64,000 nt of DNA from Solen grandis (Eukaryota > Mollusca > Bivalvia > Adapedonta > Solenidae), in the NCBI GenBank assembly GCA_021229015.1, contig CM037792.1, positions 36,453,398 to 36,517,397 of the forward strand. Direction: 5' to 3'. Each line of letters opens with the position of its first letter. The stretch's first letter is position 1. The notes beneath the pieces are model-generated. The model was given only the letters and a program-made list of their open reading frames with translations, did no database searches and was not told the DNA's origin. Positions 12,096 through 24,876 of the stretch are shown in pieces. The translations under genes and the position numbers were made by a program.

Positions 12096-12521
12096 TCGTG
12101 CAGAGAAATTTATAAAATAATAACTGCCTCTCTATGTATAAATAGGCCAAATATAAAGAGAGGTCAGTTTTTATTTTTATTTTTAACGTGAAAGTCCTTT
12201 GCATAGACAAGTAAGATTATATGGTCAAAACAGTAGAAAGAGAGGGGGACAGTATGCTTATTATAAGCTGTCCATTAAAACATTTTGTTTTAATCTTTTC
12301 TTGTTTTCAAGTACTACGTGCCAAATCCATGTGATGTAAAGAGGCATGTCTCATGTCGGTGTAATGCTGTCAGTCCCCTTCAGTTTTGTTGCAAAATTAA
12401 TATTCATGACATTGCAAGCGATTCCCACATTCGGATATCCAACGGGTTAGACCGGTGATTGCCGAGTTGGTACGAATACGATTCCCATTGTGATCAGATT
12501 GTTTCCGACTATGTTAGGTAA

Positions 12522-12774
12522 CTTGACTTGACTATTTGAGTTTTCCGTCGCCTCGACAGTATTTCAGTCATATAGCGACGTCCAGCTAATTACAGGTGGA
12601 GGAAGACCCCGAATGCACAAAGGTATCCGGGTAGAACCACCGACCTACCGCAAGCCAGCTGGAAGGCTTCCTCACATGAAAATCCGAATGACCCTACCGG
12701 GATTCGAACCCACGCGGTGAGGGGCTGAGTGAGTGTTAAAGTCAGCTACTTTACCCTCTCGGCCACGGAGGCCC
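12522..12774 (-). mobile_element. tRNA-derived SINE, family A, full length
   Basis: Read on the minus strand it has a tRNA head with A-box-like GGCCGAGAGGGTAAAGTAGC and B-box GGGTTCGAATCC. A body with CTTCCTCCACCTGTAATTAG and the tail block TGACTGAAATACTGTCGA follow, ending in TCAAGTCAAG-type repeats. An imperfect target duplication flanks it: CTATGTTAGGTAAC on the left against TTATGTAAGGTAAT on the right. It resembles V-SINE-type molluscan elements such as RUDI; the family name is inference. Confidence 0.85.
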
Positions 12775-12894
12775 CTTATGTAAGGTAATATTCGTGTGTA
12801 CTCGTCAAATTTCGTTATATACATATAACTTTGTCTGTTTCAATCTTTAGACTTTTTTCTGGGAATATAAATGCTGCACGCTACATTTTTATGC

Positions 12895-12965
12895 TCACCG
12901 AAGGTGACGCATATAGTCGCCGCTTCGTCCGTCCGTTCGTCCGTCCGTCCGTCCGTCACACTTTC
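12895..12965 (+). repeat. Start of dispersed repeat with (TCCG)n
   Basis: A unit beginning TGCTCACCGAAGGTGACGCA leads into (CGTC/TCCG)n from about 12925 to 12957 and then directly into the 168-bp satellite. It probably represents the 5' end of the repeat that was amplified. Confidence 0.65.
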
Positions 12966-14910
12966 CTTGTCCGGACTATTTCTCGGGAACTAACAGCTTG
13001 AATTCAACGAAACTTTATGGGAAGCTTTATTACCAAGAGCAGATGCGCATATCGTCAGCATGACCCGATTCCTAATTTTTTCACAGAGTTAATGATTCTT
13101 GTCCGGGCTATTTCTCAGGAACTAATGGCTTGAATTCAACAAAACTTTATGGGAAGCTTTATCACCAAGAGTAGATACGCATATCGTCGGCGTTACCTGG
13201 TTCCTCAATTTTTCACAGAGTTATGGCCCCTTGACTTTTTGGCCTATAGTACATATTGCATGATTCTTGTCCGGGCTATTTCTCAGGAACTAATGGCTTG
13301 AATTCAACGAAACTTTATGGGAAGCTTTATTACCAAGAGGAGATGCGCATATCGTCAGCATGACCCGATTCCTAATTTTTTCACAGAGTTAAGGCCCCTT
13401 GACTTTTTGGCCTATAGTACATATTGCATGATTCTTGTCCGGGCTATTTCTCAGGAACTAATGGCTTGAATTCAACAAAACTTTATGGGAAGCTTTTTCA
13501 CCAAGAGAAGATACGCATATCGTCGGCGTTACCTGGTTCCTCAATTTTTCACAGAGTTATGGCCCATTGACTTTTCGGCCTATAGTACATATTGCATGAT
13601 TCTTGTCCGGGCTATTTCTCAGGAACTAATGGCTTGAATTCAACGAAACTTTATGGGAAGCTTTATTACCAAGAGGAGCTGCGCATATCGTCAGCATGAC
13701 CCAAGTCCTAAATTTTTCAAAAAGTTAAGGCCCCTTGACTTTTTGGCCTATAGTACATATTGCATGATTCTTGTCCGGGCTATTTCTCAGGAACTAATGG
13801 CTTGAATTCAACAAAACTTTATGGGAAGCTTTATTACCAAGAGGAGCTGCGCATATCGTCAGCGACCCGTCCTAATTTTTCAAAGTTATGGCCCCTTGAC
13901 TTTTTGGCCTATAGTACATATTGCATGATTCTTGTCCGGGCTATTTCTCAGGAACTAATGACTTGAATTCAACGAAACTTTATGGGAAGCTTTATTACCA
14001 AGAGGAGATGCGCATATCGTCAGCATGACCCGATTCCTAATTTTTTCACAGAGTTAAGGCCCCTTGACTTTTTGGCCTATAGTACATATTGCATGATTCT
14101 TGTCCGGGCTATTTCTCAGGAACTAATGGCTTGAATTCAACAAAACTTTATGGGAAGCTTTTTCACCAAGAGAAGATACGCATATCGTCGGCGTGACCTG
14201 GTTCCTCAATTTTTCACAGAGTTATGGCCCATTGACTTTTCGGCCTATAGTACATGTACATATTGCATGATTCTTGTCCGGGCTATTTCTCAGGAACTAA
14301 TGGCTTGAATTCAACGAAACTTTATGGGAAGCTTTATTACCAAGAGGAGCTGCGCATATCGTCAGCATGACCCAAGTCCTAAATTTTTCAAAAAGTTAAG
14401 GCCCCTTGACTTTTTGGCCTATAGTACATATTGCATGATTCTTGTCCGGGCTATTTCTCAGGAACTAATGGCTTGATTTCAACAAAACTTTATGGGAAGC
14501 TTTATCACTAAGAGTAGATACGCATATCGTCGGCGTGACCTGGTTCCTCAATTTTTCACAGAGTTATGGCCCCTTGACTTTTTGGCCTATAGTACATATT
14601 GCATGATTCTTGTCCGGGCTATTTCTCAGGAACTAATGGCTTGAATTCAACGAAACTTAATTGGAAGCTTTATTACCAAGAGAGATGCGCATATCGTCAG
14701 CATGACCCGATTCCTAAATTTTTTCACAGAGTTAAGGCCCCTTGACTTTTTGGCCTATAGTTCATGTTGCATGATTCTTGTCCGGGCTATTTCTCAGGAA
14801 CTAATGGCTTGAATTCAATGAAACTTTATGGGAAGCTTTATTACCAAGAGTAGATACGCATATCGTCGACGTGACCTGGTTCCTCAATTATTAAGAGAGT
14901 TATGGCCCCT
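12966..14910 (+). repeat. ~168-bp satellite, 12 copies, alternating A/B dimer pattern
   Basis: Units start at about 12970, 13097, 13265, 13433, 13600, 13768, 13929, 14097, 14273, 14440, 14607 and 14776. Each contains CTTGTCCGGGCTATTTCTC, GGCTTGAATTCAAC and TATGGGAAGCTTT, then a diagnostic block. Type A units have GATGCGCATATCGTCAGCAT and mostly CCCGATTCC; type B units have GATACGCATATCGTCGGCGT and CCTGGTTCC. The order is mostly A B A B, with A-like units doubled at 13600-13768. Short reading frames here are artefacts of the repeat. Confidence 0.95.
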
Positions 14911-14949
14911 ACTACCATGTTGTTGACTGAAATTCATGTCATTTGCCTA

Positions 14950-15750
14950 ATTTAACGGGAGATATCATTTAAACAAACCCCACAAAATTCAATATGCTAG
15001 TAATGTCAATCATAATCATGTCAGCTAATTGTTGTTTAGGCCATTATACACTATTTCAAATATCCAGTCATATGTCAAGAGTGTTGGTTAACCTCTTTGA
15101 TATGAGCACAGATTGAAATGTATGACTTAATTTTCAGTAGTATAAAAACTTAAAAAAAATCAATGAAAGATCTGATGAGTAACACGTATTATCATATTAA
15201 ATAGTAAACTGTTACTAAGTCTCCAAATTAGAGTTGGTAAAACATCTCATCTGATGAGGAGAATAGATATGATTTAGGAATGGGGATTTCAACATATCCT
15301 CCCACCCATTGACCAAGGCCTTATTTGTAACAATGATGTTCTTCGGGGAGCATCTGTCAGTTCTACTGACTTTCTTGTTGTAGATTGTTTCAACATACAA
15401 CTTTCCTCAAGAATTGTTAGACATAAATGTTGAACTTAATACATCTTAAATGATTATAAGATTTTTTTTCTTTTTTGAAAATTCAGTGTGTATATAGAGA
15501 TCCTAGCGCCCGTAAATATGTGAACATGTAGTAATATATACGTATAAGGGGAGTTAATACATGTTGCATTAGGATAATTGTAATGTATAGTTATTGCCCT
15601 TAATGAATTTATCCCACAAACCACCAAATCTCAAAATTTACATTCACCCCATGATGTCATGTATTTTAGCAAAGAGTAAATAAACTTATTTGTATTTACT
15701 TAAGATATTCACTAAATAGATGGTGCTGCTTTATACATAGAGGTTAACTT
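14950..15750. other. Gene-free AT-rich stretch
   Basis: No coding region, RNA gene or clear repeat structure is recognisable between the 168-bp satellite and the SINE cluster that begins near 15860. Confidence 0.55.
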
Positions 15751-15859
15751 CGTCCATGCGACGCCCATGCTCGCACGTTATATTTTGCGAACAACGTTCA
15801 CATAAACCAGGTTATTATTGTTGTGCTGAAATTTACCGTTGCTATGACAGTATTTCAAC

Positions 15860-15945
15860 CGTCCCTGATGACCGAGTGGTGAGAGCTCCGCCCGGAATCG
15901 GGGTATTTTTTCGGTCACCTGCCGCTGGAACTGAAACATGGTTGT
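15860..15945 (+). mobile_element. tRNA-like SINE head fragment
   Basis: An A-box-like block TGACCGAGTGGTGAGAGCTC is followed by GGAATCGGGGT and TTCGGTCACCTGCCGC, similar to the head of family B SINEs nearby. No body follows, so it is a truncated or independent head. Confidence 0.45.
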
Positions 15946-16079
15946 TATTTTATTGTATCAGCAACAATTGAGTAAGTTTGTAGAATTTATTAAATGTAGT
16001 AGGTAATTGTGAACGATGATGTATAGCATGCAAAGCTTAACTGACTGTAATGAAACTGTTGGTCAAACCCGAGTTGAGC

Positions 16080-16290
16080 ACGAAAAATGTTTATAACCTC
16101 GGGGCCAGGTATTGTGGGTTCGGTCCCCTGCCGCGACAAACCATGCAAAGTACTGGTATAGCTCCTGTTATTGGTGCTCAGCATATAAGAGAAGTTTAGG
16201 GACTTATTGGCCTGGTGTCAGGATAATGTGACTGAGTGTGGTATCATGCCACATGTCTACGGCGTGATACTGCAATGTGGCAGAACTATA
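16080..16290 (+). mobile_element. tRNA-derived SINE, family B, plus orientation
   Basis: A B-box region GTGGGTTCGGTCCCCTGCCG is followed by a body with GGTGCTCAGCATATAAG, GGTGTCAGGATAATGTGACT and GTGTGGTATCATGCCACATG, then ACGGCGTGATACTGCA. These body blocks recur as reverse complements at 17040-17305, 23200-23460, 56315-56575 and 61670-61930. Confidence 0.8.
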
Positions 16291-16406
16291 TCTGTTTTAA
16301 GTAGATAGCTCCTAGAAGCTGTCTGATCAGAGTCTGCTCTGTTTGCCATTGCGTCAATATGCGTCAGTATGAGTCTATATAAAGTAGAGTATTTAAGTTT
16401 TTTAAG

Positions 16407-16408
<2 letters not shown>

Positions 16409-16453
<45 letters not shown>
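16409..16453 (+). repeat. (AT)n microsatellite
   Basis: About 22 uninterrupted AT dinucleotides. Confidence 0.97.
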
Positions 16454-16459
<6 letters not shown>

Positions 16460-17003
16460 TATAAATAAAATGCCAATTTTAGCTATAAATTTATTTTTAT
16501 TGTTTAACAACATTTTTTATATAAGTTATGCCATGTTTTTTATTGTATACAAAACAAACAAAAAAATTAAACATTGCCGTTTACAATAACTGGTATGCAA
16601 TGACATCAATCGTTTGACATACAGATGGTGTCATATGTCACCATGACGGTCAGATATTGCTATAATTAATTATTGAGAAAAAAAGCAATTCATATTGAAT
16701 AGGTCTTTCAGAGGCAATACCAGCAGATGCAGTAAAACAACTTCTAGTAGCAGTAGTAGAACAATTCAATCAACCAGTCTGCAAAACTGATCACATCTAC
16801 CCTTAGAAAACGCACAGCTCTTACTTTTAAACCTTACACCTACTTGCACACTTTTATCCTCATATTTCTTTTGTTCTTTTTTTTTTTTTTTTTATTCTCA
16901 CACAACCTCTATTAAGACTCTGGCAGCAAAATGTCTAGGTCCCCAACCGTGAAAGGTTTGACATTATAGGAGGATTGATAAATAGTTGTAGCAGCAGGTT
17001 CTT

Positions 17004-17036
17004 TTTGTTTGTTTGTTTGTTTGTTTGTTTGTTTTT
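17004..17036 (+). repeat. (TTTG)n microsatellite
   Basis: About eight TTTG units lie immediately before the 3' end of a minus-strand SINE; on the minus strand this is the A-rich (CAAA)n tail of that SINE. Confidence 0.92.
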
Positions 17037-17308
17037 TGGGTTTAACGTCCAACCGACAGTATTTCAGTCATTATGAGACGATGTCTACTTGAGACAGCCA
17101 CACTGCAGTATCACGCCGTAGACATGTGGCATGATACCACACCCAGTCACATTATCATGACACCGGGTCAACCAGTCCTGCAACTACCCTTATATGCTGA
17201 GCGCCAAGCAAGTGAGTTATAACAGTACCATTTTTTACGAAATTGGTATGTCGCGACCGGGGATCGAACCCACGACCTCCCGCTCCCGAGACGGACGCTC
17301 GGGTTCTT
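17037..17308 (-). mobile_element. tRNA-derived SINE, family B, near full length
   Basis: The plus strand begins GGGTTTAACGTCCAACCGAC, then ATTTCAGTCATTATGAGACG, CGTAGACATGTGGCATGATA and CACCCAGTCACATTATC. It ends with the complement of the head, CGACCGGGGATCGAACCCAC and ACCTCCCGCTCCCGAGACGG. The element reads on the minus strand. The (TTTG)n at 17004-17036 is its tail. Confidence 0.85.
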
Positions 17309-17629
17309 TTGTAGACACAGCAGTCACAATATGCATTGTTCAAAGTTAAATATTTTAACCCACTTCATTATGTTGTTTACTTATTTTCATAATTAAGAGA
17401 AACATCATTTTTTGCAAAATAATCAATTAAACTTGCATTAGGAGTTTGGTATAAAATCCACCAGTCTTCCTAAGTGCTTTAAATACTTGAATATTAAGGA
17501 ACATAATATGTCATTATACAACAATGCCTACATCATTTGATACCTTAAACAAACGTTTTGATGTTAAAATGTGTTTTCATCTTATTTGATTTGGTGGTTT
17601 AAATGTATCAGTGCTTATTCGCAGCATTA

Positions 17630-18025
17630 GTAATAGCTGTTGTAGACATACTCGTGGCAGTAGCAGTAGTAGTAGGACTAGAAGCAGCACCAGATGCAGT
17701 TGAAGAATAAGAAGTACTAGCATTATCAGTTTTAGTGGTGGTTATAAAAGTAGTAGTAGCAGTAGGAGTGGTAACCGCAGCATTAGAAGTAGTAACAGGA
17801 TAAGTAGTAGAAATTTTAGTAGTAGTAGCAGAAGCAGTAGCATAATTAAAAAAAATATAGTTATTAAAACTGTAGTAGTAGAAGAAGAAGTAGTAAAAGC
17901 AACAGCAGAAGCAGCAGTAAAAGCAACAGCAGAAGCAGCAGTAGCAGCAGTCACAGTAGTAACAGAAACAGTTATAGTAGAATCAGCAGTAGTAGTAGTA
18001 GTAGTTGTTGTTGTTGTTGTTGTGA
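17630..18025. repeat. Imperfect trinucleotide array (AGY/GTA/GCA, ending in TTG)
   Basis: About 390 bp are built of diverged triplets dominated by GTA, GCA and GAA, grading into pure (GTA)n at 17985-18002 and (GTT)n at 18003-18021. It ends about 290 bp before the start codon of the main gene. A 113-codon minus-strand frame (Thr/Val/Ala/Leu runs) is a by-product of the triplets. Confidence 0.9.
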
Positions 18026-18206
18026 CAGTTATGGTAGATAAAAAGAACACATCCTGACAGGTTTGAAATACCTCGAAATTCAAAATCCTCTTTCTTTCAT
18101 TAACATCGATTTTTTTTCTCTTGTTGACTTAAATACGTAATTTCAGTCGGTCATCAAAAGCTTTGAGACCACCTTCACCAGCAATATTTTACCCCCGCAC
18201 CGGTTG

Positions 18207-18220
18207 GTCGCTAGGACGAC
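18207..18220 (+). promoter_or_regulatory. Possible RFX X-box-like site upstream of the main gene
   Basis: GTCGCTAGGACGAC matches the degenerate X-box GTHNYYATRRNAAC at 12 of 14 positions (mismatches at the spacer T and at one A of AAC). It lies about 97 bp upstream of the start codon. One weak site is easily found by chance, so this is tentative. Confidence 0.2.
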
Positions 18221-18316
18221 TCGTGACGCTTTTCAATGCGGGTATATGTTACACCGTCCATAGCGTAGTATTAAAGGTGAATGCCTATGGTTTAAAAGGA
18301 ACAGAGACCTATCAAA

Positions 18317-18340
18317 ATGAGTGACGAACAAGAGAAAAAG
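18317..18340 (+). CDS. Main gene exon 1 (start exon)
   Basis: Eight codons, MSDEQEKK, then the donor GTAAGC. The start lies in CAAAATGA. Upstream sequence to about 18160 is likely 5' UTR or promoter; no earlier in-frame ATG joins this frame. The exon ends in phase 0, which fits exon 2. It is short, so the call rests on the phase match and the acidic/lysine style shared with exon 2. Confidence 0.65.
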
Positions 18341-19254
18341 GTAAGCAAATACTTTTTATATAAACATTTAAATAAATAAATATACGTAGGAAACATTTAC
18401 TCATTCATTTGTGCAATAAGATAATATTCATAAAAAAGAGAGACAAGTACAGTTGGCACTTATCTAAGGATCTTTACATGTTAACAGAGGAGCTCAGTCC
18501 TGTCAATACACAATACAAGCTTGCCAGCTACTTAATCTCTTGGCTGTATTTGGATTATATACCCATTATATTGTCATGTAGCAAAGGTGTTAAGGTTAAT
18601 AAATGTCCCCCACCCTCTTTTAATGACGCGCAGTTTAAATGCTCTTAATGTTGGGCATACTATTTTCCCTTTAGCATGCAAACACTTTTAAACTTAACCA
18701 TAATCACGAGTTATGGTTACTCTTTAAAGAAACAACAAACTACAAAATTGGTCACAAAACGTCTTGGGAATTATAAAAAAAAATGCTTTTATTTTGTTGT
18801 TTAACTTTTTACTGTACAGAATATATATATACAGCAGATTAAATCTCATCATCATCATCATCATCATCATCATCAACAACATTTTTAATATTAAATGGAT
18901 GTTCTTTTGACACGAATGGGTTAACATCTTGCTTCTTTTCTTTGATAAAATCACATTGAACCTGTGGCATAATATGATAGTTGTGTGATAACTGTCAAGA
19001 CTTTGTCATTTTTCCCTTAATTTTATAATACATCAGATAACAACCTATATCATGAAATAATGCTTGCTCGGTTCTCTGGAAAGACCCTCCACCTGATATA
19101 ATTACAATCACTGAAAGGGTTGCCCCCTTTGGTCTGTAAAGGGTTGGTGTAAAATTTAATTATTTGATAAATGATGCATTTATGAAATTTACCAATTTTA
19201 CAATGTTTTGTGAACGCAGCCCCTGGTACGACCCTAATACACACATCCTATGAG

Positions 19255-19304
<50 letters not shown>

Positions 19305-22300
19305 TTGTATACTCAATCTCAGTTTCACTATAATGTTTTTCCACAGATCTGTTTTCATAGTGCATCTGTAGAGTTTCTAATAATTAAAAAAAAATAAGTT
19401 ATTGAAACCTGAACAGTTCAAAACATTACCAGACATTCTTGAGTCTTCATAATTACATTATTGTCTTATATAAGTGGAAAAAGTTTTAGAATCCTGGGTC
19501 TGAGTCTAAAACAGCGACTCGGGACATCAAATAAGTAGAGCCCGGGGACTCCCGTGTCTTTTAATTTTAGCCCAGACAGGAATCTAAAATCTGAGATATT
19601 CAATTACTTTTTTTTTAATACAGACATTTTTGAAAACCACAAAACTATTTCGAAATTTAATTTTTTATTTATTAAGAAATACAAGTATTGTCACTGTGAC
19701 ATTTATGTGTTTAGTAAAACATTATTTTGAAAATGTTCACTTTTGTGTATTGAGTCCAAAACATAAATTCAAGCGGCTGATGACATGGTTATAACAAGTA
19801 TACGTGTAAGACTTGTTTTATCCCATTCAGTCCAGAAAGTGTTTTAACCTTTCTACAATAGTCATGTACTTTATTTATACAGCAATCAACCATAAATCAC
19901 TTTATGGGCAACAGTATAAACCCAGATCAGTTCTCAAGGTTTTAATGGTTACTTATAAACCAGAGAAAACAATAAAGAGGTAACCAAAACGATATTGGTT
20001 TAATCCCTAGCATGGACTGACTAATCTGGCACAAAGAAATGAGGCCAGCTCTCTTAAAAGTAATGGATCGATTTCTTATCTCGCCCTTAAAGGGGTGTTT
20101 TGCAACTATTTTCTTTACAGTTAGATTTGTCTTATCATTCATTATTAAGCAGAAATTGGGGTGTGCTATTACTGACCGCCTTGAGTGTAGACTTATTTGA
20201 ATAGATGGGCGGCGTAAGCGGGCTTACACGGAACAATTGGTCTATGTATGTACAATAAATGTACAAGTTGTAAATATGTATTGATATATCCATAGGGCAA
20301 TGTCTACCTGGTGTAGTCTTACAATATGTATTGTGTCTGGACTACTCGAGTATAAATTAAACACAAAGCTTTTATTTTATTTGTAATATACGATCTTCTA
20401 GAAGTCAATGTCAGAAAAGAAAACACGACACAGCATTGATCTGTATATATCAGGAACCATACACGTGTACCTTTCTATGTTCATTGCAATAAACATTGCA
20501 TAAATCGTATTCGGATATTTCAAACTCTCCCCGTCTATGTTCAATGCAGTAAACATTGTTTTAATCGTATCCGGATAGTTCAAACTCTCAGTAAACATTG
20601 TTTTAATCGTATCCGGATAGTTCAAACTCTCCCCGTCTATGTTCAATGCAGTAAACATTGTTTAAATCGTATCCGGATAGTTCAAACTCTCCCCGTCTAT
20701 GTTCAATGCAGTAAACATTGTTTTAATCGTATCCGGATAGTTCAAACTCTCCCCGTCTATGTTCAATGCAGTAAACATTGTTTTAATCGTATCCGGATAG
20801 TTCAAACTCTTGATACCATAGTAACTAAAGATATTTGTCAAGATATGAAATATGAATGATGAAATTCAACCCTTAGTACTTCAGTATTACTTTGCGCTAA
20901 GTATTGAGGTGGAAATGGATTTTAATGTTACTTTTTCACCACATTGTCTAGTTTACTAAGGTAATTCATCCATCATTAAATTATAATCGTGGTCCTTCAG
21001 ATGCTTGAAAAGACTTCAATGCAGATGCAAACACCCATCGAATTGGAGGTATATATTTTTTTGCTCTAAGTCTATAAAGGCTTGCATTTACAATAAAATT
21101 CCTACGATCACTTGATGTACCACGATCTCTAATGATAGGTGGGTTACCTTAATAGTAATTCAATCACTAACATGGATTCAAACATTCATTATTAAGCCCT
21201 TTGCCGATTTTTTTTATTTTCAATCAGCAAATTCGATTAATAATATGATCACGATTTCACAGATGTTGAGCATAATCGATGAACATATTCACCTATTATA
21301 TATGTTTATACAAGTGTGTGATAATTTATATAGGAATCTTGTACCATCGAAATGCATGCATACACTGTCAGTGAAAGGAACGTACGCGTACCCGAACACA
21401 CTTTCAATCAATCAAAGGGGTATTTATATAGCGTAAAAAATCATACTGCAATATATACAACACTCAGTAGACGCTAGGTTTTTGGCCAGCTAATTTGATT
21501 TAAATCTTATTAATTTAACATCGTTACGAAACAAGTTATAACAATATATAGGAATCGTTTTCTATTGCTCTGGTGGCGGCGCCGGTGGTCAATATATGTG
21601 AAAGGACACCGGAGAACCTAGAGAAAACCTACGTGTCTGGACGGGCGACCAATGTACCCTCTGATGTACGTGGCGAGGAAACGAGCCCTGGACGCATTGG
21701 TGAGAAGCGAAGTGCGTTACCACTACGATATCTAGGCCCCCGAACAATTGAGATGACACAGAATTATGTTCTCATTTATTTAAAAACTTATAATTGAGGG
21801 GGAAAATCTGCCTTTTGTATAGATTAACATCTTGTTGATTTTTCATTAGATGAATGACATTAAACGCTACATCTTGTGAATAAGAATATTTACACACTCA
21901 AATGAAAATTCAATAAGCCATTTTGGGTATCAATTTGTGACCTGAATATGTGCACATTTTACATGTTGTACAAACATTTCGATCATTGTGTACATTAAAC
22001 TTCAGTCAAACACTCATTTTCAGAGTTTCAATGTTTCTTTTGACAGTTGATTTCACAGATGTACTACCTATTCTACAGTAATTGGTTCGTGTTAAAAGCC
22101 CCGTGGTTTTGAATTTCACTTCTTTTCATCAACACTGTATGTACATTATAGATCGACTTCAATATCAGCGGTTGAACATGTCTGACGTGGTCCATTGGTG
22201 TTCTATTGAATTTGTTTAAATGGGACTTGAAAAACTGCTGCCATTAAAACGTCGATGAAATAAAATGACTTCTATTAAAGGCTGTTGTTGAAAGTCAATC

Positions 22301-23043
22301 GGTGTTACCGATCGACTGACGTCAAGTCCATGGTTACTTTCTTCGGCAGTGGCTGGTTCGATCCCGGATCGTCAAAATAAAACAATGCTAGCAGGCCACA
22401 GTACATGTAGGTCCATTTAAATAGGATTTGTTCCTGTATAATTGAATCAAAGGATCCTGCATATAAATGCATTTAACAATGGATGCCATTTTGTGGGGTT
22501 TCCTCTTTATATATAAGATTATACAAGGTATATTCGAAAGCATTAAATATGTACATTGTATTTCTTTATCGAAATATACAGAAATATCTTGAAACCTATT
22601 TCTCTATGCATGTTACTCAATTAGAACTACGGAAACTACCAGAAAGACAACAAACTGGAACAGATACGGCAGAAGATAGTTATGCCGTCTGCGACACTTC
22701 GGAATTTGTCGGATTTTTTCGTTGGATTCACATTATCGCAGGTGTACAATTCAGATATGCAATGTTATACTTGGCACAGAAATGTTCTGAACTGCGTAAT
22801 TGGCAATCAAATACTAAATACGATGATTGCGAAAAAATAAATTATATTTTCTCCGAAATTTGTATTCAAACGGAGAAAAGTGATAAAAACTAGGCAATTA
22901 TATATCTAGATAGAGATTTAAGAACTGTAAGTGATCACTGTGAAAGAAAATCAATGTGTTAGAGTGTAAAAACTAAAGCTTTGTAAGAGAACATAATCTA
23001 AACTTCTTAAAGGTTTGTCATGTAATCTTAACTACTTTTAGTG

Positions 23044-23138
<95 letters not shown>

Positions 23139-24838
23139 TAGAATTTACAATATTTCAGTAATATAGCGACGTACAACTTATAATGGTGGAAATAGTTTGT
23201 TTGGAATTAACGTCTCAACGACAGTATTTTAGTCATTTGGAGATGATGTCTACTTAGAGAGATATAGTGCCGACACACTTTAAAATCACGCCGTAGACAT
23301 GTGGCATGTGGGTGTGATACCATACCCAGTCACAATATCCTGACACGGGACCAACCAGTCCAGGAACTGTTTGCTGATTGACAAGCAAGGGAGCTATACT
23401 AGACTTTGGTATGTCGCGGCTGGGGATCGAACCAACGACTTCCCGACCTCGAATCTTCCGTTTTGACAATTCTCCCCCCCCCCCCCCCCCCGGGATAATG
23501 AGGGTGCGTTTCTCATTAAAACAATAAATGATAGTATGACACAAGCAGAGACCATTGGAGAATTGTAATTTATCACTTTAAATATACAACATACTTTATA
23601 CTGCAAATTCAACAAGTGTATTGTAAACATTTCTTATTGTCTGAGCCCATAAAGAACGTATCACTATAACTGTCTTCAGTGGTTGTACTTTCCCTTCACC
23701 CAGCACCGTGTGCCCAAACACAAATGGTTCACTCGGGTGGGACCAGTCGGGTGGGGCCACTCGGGTGGGGCCATTCGGGAAGAGTTGGCTTGTGGTTGGT
23801 CGATGGTTCTACACTCAGTGTCTTCCAACTGGCGTCCCTACATGACAGTGATACTGTCGTATTGTGGTGGTAAACTACAAAACAATAACAAAAGGTATGA
23901 GCAGTGATATATTTGTATCGGTAACTTGATTATAGTTTAATATTCAAGTCCCGTGGTGCTGTATTCCAGATAACGCTATTCAAATATTTTATATTGATTT
24001 TACATCGACTGCGCAGAAAGCAAGCCTCTCTTGATGGTGCAAATTGGAATGAAACAAAGAAGAGAAAGTGGGAATGAATAGTAGACAGTTGTATCAAATA
24101 GAAGACGGCTTTATATCATTTCTCTACAACATCGACCCGTCTGTTCATGTAGGCGTGGTCTGTATGTATTCTGTGATTTATCAAAATATTTTTTTTTCGT
24201 TTTATTAATTGTAATATATTCAGTTTAAATTAAGATTATTTATTTAGAACGGATTAACGAAATATACAAATATACACCAACTGACATAATAGGAACTCCA
24301 TAAATCATAACGAAGACATCATTTGCACAGGGGTTCGGCATACAGATATTTGGAGAAGAAATTAATTTCAATTAAATCACAATGTCCCGAAAAGCGATAT
24401 TTCACTTAACGGTTCAGGGCCTTTTCCAATAGACCATATCACCAGGGAATTAGCAATACACGGTATAATTCGTTGATTTGATTGACCAATCAGTGACTTG
24501 GGAAAAATCTCAAGTGTAATGAACAATGTGCGGAATTTTACACCATTACATTTTGATTGGTTGTTAAGGAAGTGCTTGTTGATTTACGTAGGTTAACGTC
24601 TCGTTTCGGAGAGTAATGTTCTACTTCCGGTGGTTTTACACTGATTTACTCCAGACAAACTCGATGATAAACAAATGGAAAAAAAAATCTCGGTGTTTCG
24701 AGCATCGCGTTTTTCGAATATTTCATTTTCTCGCCAGCCCTCGGATTATTGTACCTGTTGCTGTACAAATATTGCATTCAAACATTTTCAACCTCTCTCC
24801 CGAATGATAATGAAGGAAAAGGGAATGCTTAAGTCTGA

Positions 24839-24876
<38 letters not shown>

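Noticed and set aside
13760..13966. 68-codon plus-strand frame in the 168-bp satellite
   Set aside because: It merely follows the tandem repeat; related frames in neighbouring units are broken.
12966..14910. CRISPR-like repeat array
   Set aside because: Units are contiguous satellite monomers without unique spacers, in a eukaryotic context.
17742..18083. 113-codon minus-strand frame rich in Thr, Val, Ala and Leu
   Set aside because: It is produced by the trinucleotide array, with no mixed-composition domain.
20398..20658. 86-codon minus-strand frame with repeated peptide
   Set aside because: It is the 60-bp minisatellite read in a multiple-of-three frame.
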